Assembly: GCA_045647885.1 (NCBI GenBank)
Contig: JAZRMX010000006.1
Span: forward strand, 42,578-106,577
DNA from: HGM04593 sp045647885
Lineage (GTDB): Bacteria > Bacteroidota > Bacteroidia > Bacteroidales > Bacteroidaceae
DNA: 64,000 nt
Reading direction: 5' to 3'
Shown: positions 56,681-64,000 of the stretch, piece by piece
Layout of the letters: each line of letters begins with the position of its first letter
Position numbering within the stretch: position 1 is the first letter of the stretch
The notes under the pieces: generated by a model
The model's input: the letters and a program-made list of their open reading frames with translations, nothing else
What the model was told of the DNA's origin: nothing
Database searches by the model: none
Translations under genes and position numbers: made by a program

Positions 56681-58546
56681 ATGAGTGAGACTAAAAAATC
56701 GAATGTACAGCTCGACGAGCAAAGCATTACGACTTCCCCTGAACAGGCTGTAAATGCCGTTATGCCCGAGCAAGTAACAACACAAGACAACACAGAAGAG
56801 GCAGCACCTGCCGCCGACAGTGAAACAAACAATGCAGAGAGCTTGCGCCCGGCCACACGTCAGGAAATTTTAGCACGCATAGAGGCTATTGCCGAAGAGG
56901 GCGACGTACTCAACTGCAAAGCCGAAACAGAGAGTCTGAAGGTACAGTTCTACCGCCTGCGCACAGCCGAGATTGACGCAGCACGCAAGGAATTTGCAGC
57001 CGAAGGTGGTGAGGAGACACTCTTCATTCCCGCCCCCGACACCTTGGAAGAACCCTTTAAAGAGGCAATAAACCGCATAAAAGCAAAGCGCAATGAATGG
57101 CTCAAGGCACAGGAAGAGTTACAACAGGCCAACTACACCGCAAAACTCACATTGCTTGCCAAATTGCAGGAACTTGTGGAGAAAGCCGGACAAGGTACCC
57201 CCGATGCCACAGAGTTCAAAGCCCTGCAGGCACAATGGAAAGAGATAAAGAACATACCGCAGGACAAAGTTGCCGACCTATGGAAACAGTACCAGCTACT
57301 CGGCGAGCAGTTCTACGATGTTCTGAAGATAAACCACGAATTCCGCGAATACGATTTCAAGAAGAACCTTGAGACAAAAACCCGCATTTGCGAAACTGCC
57401 GAAGCCCTTACCACCAGCGACGATGTGATAGGAGCCTTCCGCCAGCTACAGCAACTGCATAACGAGTACCGCGAGACAGGCCCCGTAGCACCCGAGTTGC
57501 GCGAAGAGGTGTGGACACGTTTCAAGACAGCCTCCACAACTATCAACCGCCGCCACCAGGAGCACTTTGAGAGCAAGAAGGAGCAAGAAAACATCAATCT
57601 CGATAAGAAGACTGCTCTTTGCGAGGAGATAGAAAATATAGATTTTACAGCACTCACAAGCTACCAGGCGTGGAACACAGCAACCGATAAGATTCTGGAA
57701 TTACAGGCACAGTGGAAGGAAATTGGTTTTGCACCACAGAAGATGAACCTCAAGATTTTTGAGCGTTTCCGTGCTGCGTGCGACAATTTCTTCAAGCGCA
57801 AGAGCGACTATTATAAAGATGTAAAGAACAGCCTTGCAGCCAACCTCGAGAAGAAGAAACAGTTGTGTGAGCAAGCCGAACAGCTCAAGGATAGTGAAGA
57901 GTGGAAGGCAACAGCCGACAAACTCGCCAAACTGCAGAAAGAGTGGAAAGAGACAGGCCCTGTTGCACAGAAATACTCAGATGCCTTGTGGAAACGTTTC
58001 GTAGTTGCGTGTGATGCATTCTTTGAGCGACGCAATGCCGCAACATCTTCGCAACGCAAGACAGAACAGGAGAACCTTAAGCAGAAGCGCGCCATCATAG
58101 ACAGCATCCTTGCCATTGATGCCAACGCCGAGGAGAACGAGCAGATTAAACAGCTCAACGCACTCATTCCGCAGTGGAACAGCATAGGACACGTACCCTT
58201 CAAGGAGAAAGACAATATATATAAGGAGTACAAGGATGCCATAAATGCACTCTACGAGAGATTGCACGTAAATGCCACACAGCGCAAGCTCGCCGATTTC
58301 CGCAACAATATAGCAAAAAGCGGCAACAGCCTGCAACGTGAGCGCGAGCGCCTCATACGCCAATACGAGAACCTCAAGAGCGAGATTGCAACATATGAAA
58401 ACAACCTGGGCTTCTTAAGCACATCGAACAAAAAAGGCCAGAGCCTTGTCGATGTAATGCGCCAGAAAATGGAGAAGCTCAAAGGCGAAGCCGAGGTTAT
58501 ACTCAAGAAGATACACCTCGTTGAAGACGAGATTGAGAAGGCATAA
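56681..58546 (+). CDS. DUF349 domain protein, coiled-coil-rich
   Basis: 621 residues, cytoplasmic, highly charged. A Ser/Thr/Glu/Ala-rich disordered N-terminus (about 1-75) precedes several copies of the DUF349 helical repeat with the hallmark W-K-x-I/T-G-x-A/V-P/A-x-K: QWKEIKNIPQDK (about 185), LHNEYRETGPVAPE (about 262), QWKEIGFAPQKM (about 347), EWKETGPVAQKY (about 422) and QWNSIGHVPFKEK (about 500). The C-terminus (about 540-621) is a long coiled coil. Bacteroidota homologues are widespread; the molecular role is not established. Monocistronic with a clear terminator. Confidence 0.88.
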   Translation: MSETKKSNVQLDEQSITTSPEQAVNAVMPEQVTTQDNTEEAAPAADSETNNAESLRPATRQEILARIEAIAEEGDVLNCKAETESLKVQFYRLRTAEIDAARKEFAAEGGEETLFIPAPDTLEEPFKEAINRIKAKRNEWLKAQEELQQANYTAKLTLLAKLQELVEKAGQGTPDATEFKALQAQWKEIKNIPQDKVADLWKQYQLLGEQFYDVLKINHEFREYDFKKNLETKTRICETAEALTTSDDVIGAFRQLQQLHNEYRETGPVAPELREEVWTRFKTASTTINRRHQEHFESKKEQENINLDKKTALCEEIENIDFTALTSYQAWNTATDKILELQAQWKEIGFAPQKMNLKIFERFRAACDNFFKRKSDYYKDVKNSLAANLEKKKQLCEQAEQLKDSEEWKATADKLAKLQKEWKETGPVAQKYSDALWKRFVVACDAFFERRNAATSSQRKTEQENLKQKRAIIDSILAIDANAEENEQIKQLNALIPQWNSIGHVPFKEKDNIYKEYKDAINALYERLHVNATQRKLADFRNNIAKSGNSLQRERERLIRQYENLKSEIATYENNLGFLSTSNKKGQSLVDVMRQKMEKLKGEAEVILKKIHLVEDEIEKA

Positions 58547-58567
58547 GAAATAAGCCCACAAAATGCA

Positions 58568-58600
58568 ACAGAGTCGGTAAATCACCGACTCTGTTTTTTT
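58568..58600 (+). terminator. Terminator of the DUF349 gene
   Basis: ACAGAGTCGGT/ACCGACTCTGT 11-base perfect stem, 5-base loop, T7 tail. Confidence 0.93.
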
Positions 58601-58850
58601 ACACACTAAAGCACGTACACCGCCATTTTTTTGGTTCAGTAGCAAAAAGGTGTGGGCACTCACCATATACGATACCAAACATTCTTGCTTTTGACTTCCC
58701 GGTGTTATTTGTCGGTTATTCTCTCATTGAAAATATATCTTTGACGTTCTTTGTCGCGCAAAGAACCAGAATCAATTTCTCCACAATAAATTTCTACTGA
58801 ACCCATTTTTTGTCCACCCCACCGTAATTGCAGCGTACGGACATTTAGAC
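58601..58850. other. Non-coding interval between convergent terminators
   Basis: About 250 bases between the DUF349 and secG terminators with no convincing gene. A minus-strand frame of 33 codons (MGSVEIYCGEIDSG start, ATG near 58806, stop near 58708) is the longest with reasonable codons but has no promoter or homology I recognise. A CCGTA-N9-TACGG inverted repeat lies near 58821-58839. Confidence 0.4.
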
Positions 58851-58883
58851 ATAAAAAATGGCAACCACAATGTGGTTGCCATT
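58851..58883 (-). terminator. secG operon terminator
   Basis: AATGGCAACCACA/TGTGGTTGCCATT 13-base perfect stem with a one-base centre at DNA level, followed on the minus strand by TTTTTT (tail TTTTTTAT). Confidence 0.92.
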
Positions 58884-58902
58884 ATCCTTTTACAGCAATC
58901 TA

Positions 58903-59253
58903 TTACTCTGCAGGTGTCTCAACTGTAACCTCAGCAGGAACCTCCTCTGTAAAATCGGGAGCAACCTCGGGGTTTACAATATTGTTCTCTACAGCGTTCT
59001 GCTGAATAATACTCTCATTAGAAATTGTTGTGTGAGGAATTGATCTGGCAGCAACAATACTTGCAACAACCATAAATGCAGCAAGCGACCAAGTTGCCTT
59101 CTCAAGAAAATCGGTAGTCTTTCTCACACCCATAATCTGGTTTGAAGAAGCAAAGCCCGATGCAAGGCCACCACCTTTTGAGTTCTGAACCAAAACGATA
59201 AGACACATTAGCACCGATGCTATTACGATAAGTAGAACGCAAACAAAATACAT
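58903..59253 (-). CDS. secG: Preprotein translocase subunit SecG
   Basis: 116 residues. Two membrane segments, about 1-22 and about 51-70, joined by the conserved loop VLVQNSKGGGLASGFASSNQ (21-40), the signature of SecG; then a variable acidic Glu/Val/Pro tail typical for this phylum. Stimulates SecYEG protein export. Its ATG is one base from the stop of the TPR gene, so it is read as the last gene of the activator-lptE-TPR-secG operon and followed by a terminator. Confidence 0.95.
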   Translation of the reverse strand: MYFVCVLLIVIASVLMCLIVLVQNSKGGGLASGFASSNQIMGVRKTTDFLEKATWSLAAFMVVASIVAARSIPHTTISNESIIQQNAVENNIVNPEVAPDFTEEVPAEVTVETPAE

Positions 59254-59254
59254 A

Positions 59255-59965
59255 TTATTTTCTTTTTGTATGTTTAATTATTTTTTCTAAAAATCTAATT
59301 TGGTCTGCAAAGTAACGATTTTTATTTGGATATTCCAAACATAACCGTTTAATAATTTCCAGTGCCTTGTCATATTTCCCCTGCTTAACGTAAATATTTG
59401 CAAGAGTTTCGGTAAAAAAGGAGGATTCTGGCTCCTCTTCTTCCTTCTCGCCACCCAATGACAATGAAGCCGTTTCACTCTCACCCTTAAGGTCAAGAAC
59501 AATCCTTTCATTGTCGCCTGCCAGGAAATCATCTATAAGATTCTGCCCACGCAATTGCGGCACCTCCACCACTTGCGCATCCTTGGCAAGATAGGCCGAG
59601 ACATAATCTACAGCAGCGGCTCCCTCGGCTGCGAGAGAGAGGTTCTCGGCCGGCAGTGTTTCCAGGAAGGCATCTATTAGCGCCATTGTCCTGTCTACCG
59701 ACAAATCAACAGGAACCGTATCTTCAGCCGCCACAGCACCATACCCCTCGATAAGCTCAAAGAGAACACGACGGTTCTTCAGAAACAGAGCTGCCTTACG
59801 CATCTCCTTGCCAAGATCCACATCGTGAAGAAGATAGAGATTCTTTAGCATCAGCAGACGGGCTACATCAAAGGTTGGATGTTTCGCCACCAGCATACGC
59901 AATTCGTAAAGGGTATCGCGATTGAGCCTTTCGGGGTGTGTTATGTATACCTGTAAAGCCTCCAT
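59255..59965 (-). CDS. Tetratricopeptide-repeat protein, 236 residues
   Basis: Cytoplasmic, no signal. The C-terminal part has a TPR-like helix pair, FFTETLANIYVKQGKYDKALEIIKRLC in the blocks TETLANIYVKQGKYDKALEI and LEYPNK (about 185-220); the N-terminal half is helical with LYELRMLVAKHPTFDVARLL. A short acidic insertion (EEEEPES) lies near 180. Adaptor role is likely but the partner is unknown. Located 3 bases after lptE and abutting secG, a conserved neighbourhood that hints at an envelope-assembly link. Confidence 0.8.
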   Translation of the reverse strand: MEALQVYITHPERLNRDTLYELRMLVAKHPTFDVARLLMLKNLYLLHDVDLGKEMRKAALFLKNRRVLFELIEGYGAVAAEDTVPVDLSVDRTMALIDAFLETLPAENLSLAAEGAAAVDYVSAYLAKDAQVVEVPQLRGQNLIDDFLAGDNERIVLDLKGESETASLSLGGEKEEEEPESSFFTETLANIYVKQGKYDKALEIIKRLCLEYPNKNRYFADQIRFLEKIIKHTKRK

Positions 59966-59968
59966 ACC

Positions 59969-60496
59969 TTACCAGTTGGCCACAGCAGCATTAAAGATTG
60001 CATCAACAATTTCGGCAATCATCTGCGTTACAAGCTCCTCCTGAACGCTTTCCAGCTGTTGCGACGAATCGAAATCTCTTGTAGCCGAGAATGTACGCTC
60101 AAAATCCTCGTCGTGATTCTTGTTGTTTGTAAAGCGCACATTGACAGTCATCTTCAACTGCACCATAGCCGAATAACCGTCGGTGGAGATTGATTTGTTT
60201 ATCTGATCATAAGCGGTAATCTCACCAGCCAGCTGCAGGTCACCACCACGGTTCACCTGTGTGAGCTTTGTCTGCTGTATGAATACATCGCTCAATTTCT
60301 CGTTAAGCATCATAGCCATAGGGCCCCACTGATAAGCCGCACGGTTCTGGAAGGTCTCGAGCGAGATGGTCCTTACCACCGAATAGTCGATGGAAGCACC
60401 GGTGAACTTATAGCTCACAGTGCAGCCTACGAGCAACAAAAGCGACAACAAGGGAAACAAGTATAAACCTTTCCTCAATCTATTATTCAATGCCAT
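59969..60496 (-). CDS. lptE: LPS assembly lipoprotein LptE family
   Basis: 175 residues. Lipobox LLVGC puts the lipid on Cys25. The start of the mature chain, CTVSYKFTGASIDYS, and the central LNEKLSDVFIQQTKL are characteristic of the LptE (DUF4136-unrelated) family in Bacteroidota; alpha/beta fold of about 140 residues. LptE plugs the LptD barrel that inserts LPS into the outer leaflet. The first 14 bases overlap the activator gene. Confidence 0.87.
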   Translation of the reverse strand: MALNNRLRKGLYLFPLLSLLLLVGCTVSYKFTGASIDYSVVRTISLETFQNRAAYQWGPMAMMLNEKLSDVFIQQTKLTQVNRGGDLQLAGEITAYDQINKSISTDGYSAMVQLKMTVNVRFTNNKNHDEDFERTFSATRDFDSSQQLESVQEELVTQMIAEIVDAIFNAAVANW

Positions 60497-61709
60497 ATTC
60501 TTTTATTTTTCTGTATAAAGTCCTTTCCGAAATATTCAAATCCCTTGCAGCATCCCTGCGACGACCACGGTGGCGTTCCAACGCCTGCTTAATAGCCTTT
60601 CTTTCCATATCGTCGAGCGAGAGAGCCTCCTCTACATACTCGTCATCACTCAAATGGTGAACCGGAGCCGACGGAGTAATGTGAATCATCGCTTGCGGCT
60701 GATGCTGAACCACTGGCACCACCTCCTCGGCCTCTGCATACAGGTGTATATTCTCCTCTTCGCGGTTTGTAGCCGAGCGCAACCCCTCTATCTGCTTTTT
60801 TAGTTCAGTGATGTCGCGGCGCATATCGAAAAGCACGCTGTAAAGAATCTCGCGCTCGCTCTCGAATGTTTTTCCGCTACTGCCAGCACCGCCCAGGAGA
60901 GTGGGCAGATTACTTTTTGGCTGTTCAGGAAGATAGCGCAACATCACATCGGCTGTGAGCTTACGGTTAAGCTCAAGTATAGAAACCTGTTCGGCAACAT
61001 TCTTCAGCTGGCGGATATTACCCGGCCACGAATAGGCAAGCAGGGCACGTTTCGCCTGCTCATCGAGCTCTATGCGCGGAATATTGTATTTCGCCGCAAA
61101 GTCCATTGTGAATTTCTTGAACAGCAGGAATATATCCTCGCCACGATTGCGAAGCGCCGGCACCTTAATGGGCACAGTGCTCAAACGGTAATAAAGATCC
61201 TCGCGGAAACGCCCGTTGCTCACAGCCTCGGGGAGATTGACGTTGGTGGCACACACAATGCGCACATTGGTCTTTTCCACCTTCGACGAACCCACACGCA
61301 GGAACTCGCCATTCTCAAGCACACGCAAGAGGCGCGCCTGGGTCGATAGAGGCAACTCACCCACCTCATCAAGGAATATGGTACCCCCGTCAGCCTCGCT
61401 GAAGTAGCCCTTGCGCTCGCTCACAGCGTCGGTAAAGGCACCCTTGACGTGACCGAAAAGCTCTGAATCTATAGTACCCTCGGGGATGGCACCACAGTTC
61501 ACCGCAAAATATTTATTGTGCTTGCGCACACTGTTCGTGTGTATTATTTGAGGGAAGAACTCCTTACCCACACCACTCTCTCCGGTGACAAGAATGGTAA
61601 GGTCGGTCTTGGCCACCTGAATTGCCGTGTCTATAGCTCTCAAAAGCTCCGCATCATTTCCTATGATGCCGAACTGCTGCTTCACCCTCTGTATCTCGGT
61701 TATATCCAT
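60483..61709 (-). CDS. Sigma-54-type AAA+ transcriptional activator with Fis HTH, no receiver domain
   Basis: 408 residues. The AAA+ domain occupies about 10-245: Walker A GESGVGKE (43-50), Walker B GTIFLDE (109-115), the arginine-finger region FREDLYYRLS and WPGNIRQLKN (about 225). The sigma-54 contact loop reads GAFTDA (90-95) instead of GAFTGA. A linker of about 100 residues leads to a Fis-type HTH (about 368-408, RRDAARDLNISERTLYRKI). There is no N-terminal sensory or receiver domain, so control must come from elsewhere, as with PspF. It heads the operon containing lptE and secG, which suggests an envelope-linked regulon. Confidence 0.88.
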   Translation of the reverse strand: MDITEIQRVKQQFGIIGNDAELLRAIDTAIQVAKTDLTILVTGESGVGKEFFPQIIHTNSVRKHNKYFAVNCGAIPEGTIDSELFGHVKGAFTDAVSERKGYFSEADGGTIFLDEVGELPLSTQARLLRVLENGEFLRVGSSKVEKTNVRIVCATNVNLPEAVSNGRFREDLYYRLSTVPIKVPALRNRGEDIFLLFKKFTMDFAAKYNIPRIELDEQAKRALLAYSWPGNIRQLKNVAEQVSILELNRKLTADVMLRYLPEQPKSNLPTLLGGAGSSGKTFESEREILYSVLFDMRRDITELKKQIEGLRSATNREEENIHLYAEAEEVVPVVQHQPQAMIHITPSAPVHHLSDDEYVEEALSLDDMERKAIKQALERHRGRRRDAARDLNISERTLYRKIKEYGIE

Positions 61710-61737
61710 AGCTTTCTATTACAGAATGAATTTCTGC

Positions 61738-61766
61738 CAAATTTACTCATTTATACTCAAAAACAA
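61738..61766 (-). promoter_or_regulatory. Promoter of the activator-lptE-TPR-secG operon
   Basis: Minus-strand TAAATTTG (61738-61745), TTG at 61764-61766, spacer 18; 29 bases ahead of the start. It looks like a primary-sigma promoter; I see no GG-N10-GC sigma-54 site. Confidence 0.6.
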
Positions 61767-61792
61767 GCAATTTTGACAGAAATATTTACTTT

Positions 61793-63643
61793 TTAGAAGG
61801 GGAAAAGGAAAGGCAGAACAAGAATCATTACAATTCCCAGAATTATCTGCAACGGAAGACCCACCTTCACATAGTCCATAAAGGCATACTGGCCGGCAGG
61901 CATCACAAGTGCGTTAGGCGGTGTGGAGAAAGGCGATGCAAAACAGAGGCTCGCACCCAAAGTTACCGCAAAGAGGAAAGGTACAGGGCTTACACCTATC
62001 TGCAAGGCACTGTTCATTGCAATGGGGGCAAGGAGCACCGCTGTCGCAGTGTTGCTTATGAACATTGTCATAAACGAAGTGGTAAAATATATACCTGCCA
62101 TAAGTGCAAGAGGACCATAAGCACCCAGGCCGCTAACCAGTGAATTAGAAATCCACGCTGAAACGCCGGTCTTCTGCAAAGCCACCGACATAGGCATCAT
62201 TGCCGCAATGAGCACAATACTCTCCCAATTTATGGTCTTATAAGCCGCCTCCACATTGCGGAAACAACCGGTGAGCACCATAAGCAGACCGGCAACAATA
62301 ACCGCAGTAACCGGAGCTACCGGAATGAAGTCGCAAGCCATAACCACAATCATACCAAGCATTATGAGTGCCGCCACCGGAGCCTTGTAATCGAGTGTAA
62401 CCTTTGCAGCCTCCTCAAGAGGACGACCAAGCACAAGCCACTCGTTATTCTCGTTTTCAAGTTTTGCTATATTATCCCACGCACCCTGCACAAGCAGCAC
62501 ATCGCCGCTGTGTATTGTCTCGTCGGCAATACCCTGCAGAATATACTTCTTCTTGCGGCAGATACCCAGAACGCTCACATTATATTTGCTTCTGAAGCCC
62601 ACCTCGCGTATGGTTTTGTTCACCACGTTCGATGTTGAAAGTATCACAATCTCGGCCACACCAATGTTGTAGAAATCGAGCGACTTGCCTTTCGCCTCAT
62701 CGCTGTCGCTCAAAAGCGTAAGTTTATATTTCTGCACAAAAACCTTTACAATCTCCTCGTTGCCCGAAACGTACAGCACATCATCAATACGCAGCACGGT
62801 ATCGGAATCCACCGCCTGCTGTGTAACACCCTTGAGAATTCTGTGCTGGCCACGCTCAATGTGACGCAATTCAATAATGTTAAGGCCATATTTCTTGCGT
62901 ATATCCAACTCGCCAATCATTTTCCCCACCACCAATGAAGATGGGGTTACCTGCAGACGATGCAGATTACTTGAAATACCATACTCCGAAACAAGTTTCT
63001 TCAACGATTTTCCGCTGCTGGCACTCGTAGCACTCAACACACCGGGTTTCGAGAGATATTTTTTGCTCAACGGCAACAACACCATTGTTCCCACAACTGC
63101 GCAAATGAGACCAACCGGCAGGAATGTAAAGAAGCCAAGACCGGGGAAGCCATTCGATATAAGCTCGTCGTTTATCACAAGGTTGGGCGGAGTACCGATA
63201 AGAGTCATCATACCACTCATACTGCTGGCAAAAGCAAGCGGCATAAGCAGACGGCTCGGATTCATCTTCACACTCATAGCCATACTCACCACAATAGGAA
63301 TCATAATGGCAACAGTTCCGGTATTGCTCACAAAGGCACCCATAACCGAGGTTACTCCCATAACCATAAGAAAGAGCTTTGTCTCGCTATTCCCGGCAAA
63401 TTTCATAAGCCTTGAGCTTATCATTCTCGCAAGACCCGTCTGGAAGATTGCTCCACCCACCACAAACAGGCCCACCATCATAATTATCACATTGCTCGAA
63501 AAACCCGAAAGAGCCTCCTCGGGAGTGAGCACTCCTGCAAGAAGCAACGTAGCAAGAGCCGAGAGGGCTACAATATCGGAACGCACTCTTCCATTAATGA
63601 AGAAGACGACCGACAACAACAAGACCAGAATTGTAATTATCAT
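61793..63643 (-). CDS. SLC13/DASS-family anion permease with two TrkA-C domains
   Basis: 616 residues. Membrane halves at about 1-205 and about 415-616 with the paired SNT sodium-anion motifs: FVSNTGTVAIMIP (about 105) and FISNTATAVLLAP (about 540). GTPPNLVIND (about 152) and STPPNALVMPAG (about 580) are matching substrate-loop sequences. Two RCK_C/TrkA-C domains (about 220-300 and 315-400) are inserted between the halves, as in the sulfate/citrate-like SLC13 permeases with regulatory inserts. Likely Na+-coupled uptake of sulfate or dicarboxylate; not resolvable. Single gene with a strong promoter at 63682. Confidence 0.9.
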   Translation of the reverse strand: MIITILVLLLSVVFFINGRVRSDIVALSALATLLLAGVLTPEEALSGFSSNVIIMMVGLFVVGGAIFQTGLARMISSRLMKFAGNSETKLFLMVMGVTSVMGAFVSNTGTVAIMIPIVVSMAMSVKMNPSRLLMPLAFASSMSGMMTLIGTPPNLVINDELISNGFPGLGFFTFLPVGLICAVVGTMVLLPLSKKYLSKPGVLSATSASSGKSLKKLVSEYGISSNLHRLQVTPSSLVVGKMIGELDIRKKYGLNIIELRHIERGQHRILKGVTQQAVDSDTVLRIDDVLYVSGNEEIVKVFVQKYKLTLLSDSDEAKGKSLDFYNIGVAEIVILSTSNVVNKTIREVGFRSKYNVSVLGICRKKKYILQGIADETIHSGDVLLVQGAWDNIAKLENENNEWLVLGRPLEEAAKVTLDYKAPVAALIMLGMIVVMACDFIPVAPVTAVIVAGLLMVLTGCFRNVEAAYKTINWESIVLIAAMMPMSVALQKTGVSAWISNSLVSGLGAYGPLALMAGIYFTTSFMTMFISNTATAVLLAPIAMNSALQIGVSPVPFLFAVTLGASLCFASPFSTPPNALVMPAGQYAFMDYVKVGLPLQIILGIVMILVLPFLFPF

Positions 63644-63681
63644 AAATTATAGAGAAATATTTATTATGTAAAAAACAGGTG

Positions 63682-63712
63682 CAAATTTAGAAAAATATTG
63701 CGGCATTGACAA
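63682..63712 (-). promoter_or_regulatory. Promoter of the SLC13 permease gene
   Basis: Minus-strand TAAATTTG (63682-63689) and TTG (63710-63712), spacer exactly 20: near-ideal. Confidence 0.75.
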
Positions 63713-64000
63713 GTGCAAAACACCACAATAAAGCCGCAAAAGAAGAGATTTGGACGAAGTTACAAAAGAAAGCAGAGCATACCTCCCAAAAACTGCGCCC
63801 GAAGAGAGAGATTTATATCAAATAGAGCCCACAACAAGGTGGCGGTAAAGAAAATTTGTGTAACTTTGGCAAGAAAAGATAACTCGCTTAGAATAAATCG
63901 GTTGGTCGGATTGCATGAAAATTGGGTAACGAGATAGCAACCGTTCGTATTTCTGAGTTCTTCATTACTTTACTCCAATGTGATAACTCTTGACGCTACA
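63713..64000. other. Intergenic end of window with a possible rightward -7 box
   Basis: No credible gene. A plus-strand TAACTTTG (63861-63868) fits the -7 consensus but lacks a -33 element and is not followed by an open frame before base 64000; it may serve a gene beyond the window. A 74-codon plus-strand frame across 63713-63937 is composed of chance codons. Confidence 0.4.

Noticed and set aside
58601..58850. Insertion-sequence remnant
   Set aside because: No transposase similarity, terminal inverted repeats or target duplication could be shown by eye.
63713..63937. 74-codon plus-strand open frame
   Set aside because: Lys/Arg-rich chance composition, no ribosome or promoter context, overlaps the SLC13 promoter's upstream flank.

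Overview
The window looks like a chromosomal segment of a Bacteroidales (Bacteroidota) bacterium, probably gut-type. The evidence is the promoter style (repeated -7 boxes of the form TAnnTTTG with a TTG about 20 bases upstream, the Bacteroides primary sigma factor consensus), the almost complete lack of Shine-Dalgarno sequences, and families largely confined to this phylum: Porin_10, DUF4421, DUF4468, DUF5686-like barrels, PorQ, an SDDDD surface-lipoprotein export signal and PPi-dependent phosphofructokinase. I see no phage, insertion sequence, integrase or CRISPR array. This is mostly core genome with a few envelope genes of unknown role.

Layout. 1-3.5 kb: leftward glycogen/alpha-glucan operon (debranching enzyme, glycosyltransferase, start of a GH57 amylase cut by the window edge). 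3.6-8.4 kb: leftward run miaA, lipid kinase, kdsA, outer-membrane barrel. 8.6-9.6 kb: Crp/Fnr regulator and tRNA-Arg(UCU) with its own promoter and terminator. 9.7-14.6 kb: nhaA, ilvA-ridA, rpmH (53 residues) and a surface lipoprotein. 14.7-22.3 kb: composite amidase, PPi-phosphofructokinase, GH25 lysozyme, RluD, PASTA protein. 22.5-30 kb: rightward envelope operon (DUF4468, a 56-residue membrane protein with a GTG start, Porin_10, Gfo/Idh/MocA oxidoreductase, DUF4421) converging on a FadL-like barrel and a low-complexity exported protein. 30.1-35.6 kb: ilvD-ilvB-ilvN-ilvC preceded by a 22-residue leader peptide rich in Val/Leu/Ile and a terminator, a classical-looking attenuator. 35.8-37.5 kb: AspT/YidE-type transporter. 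37.6-43.3 kb: tightly overlapping leftward operon (prenyl synthase, unknown protein, TatD, DAHP synthase-chorismate mutase, ABC binding lipoprotein and permease). 43.4-51.6 kb: tonB; porQ-cmk-ispH-pfkA; then leftward DUF3332 lipoprotein, Wzx-type flippase, MeaB, 5-formyl-THF cyclo-ligase. 51.8-58.5 kb: pepD and a UPF0104-type membrane protein, divergent from rsmA-mgtE, then a DUF349 protein. 58.9-63.6 kb: leftward sigma-54-type activator, lptE, TPR protein, secG; then an SLC13 transporter.

How it fits together. All isoleucine/valine enzymes except the final transaminase are here: IlvA plus its detoxifying partner RidA at 11-13 kb, and IlvB/N/C/D at 30-35 kb. Two phosphofructokinases of opposite donor type (PPi at 18 kb, ATP at 47 kb), MeaB for methylmalonyl-CoA mutase and the glycogen genes fit a saccharolytic, succinate/propionate-forming anaerobe. 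KdsA, LptE, the flippase, TonB and several barrels serve the outer membrane.

The most interesting signals are regulatory: the ilv attenuator; a pair of opposed promoters in a perfect 14-base inverted repeat between rsmA and its divergent neighbour, predicted to give overlapping 5' transcripts; a GTTGCGAA-N10-TTCGCAAC inverted repeat on the miaA promoter next to a Crp/Fnr gene; and a sigma-54 activator whose GAFTGA loop reads GAFTDA. I found no convincing wholly new system.
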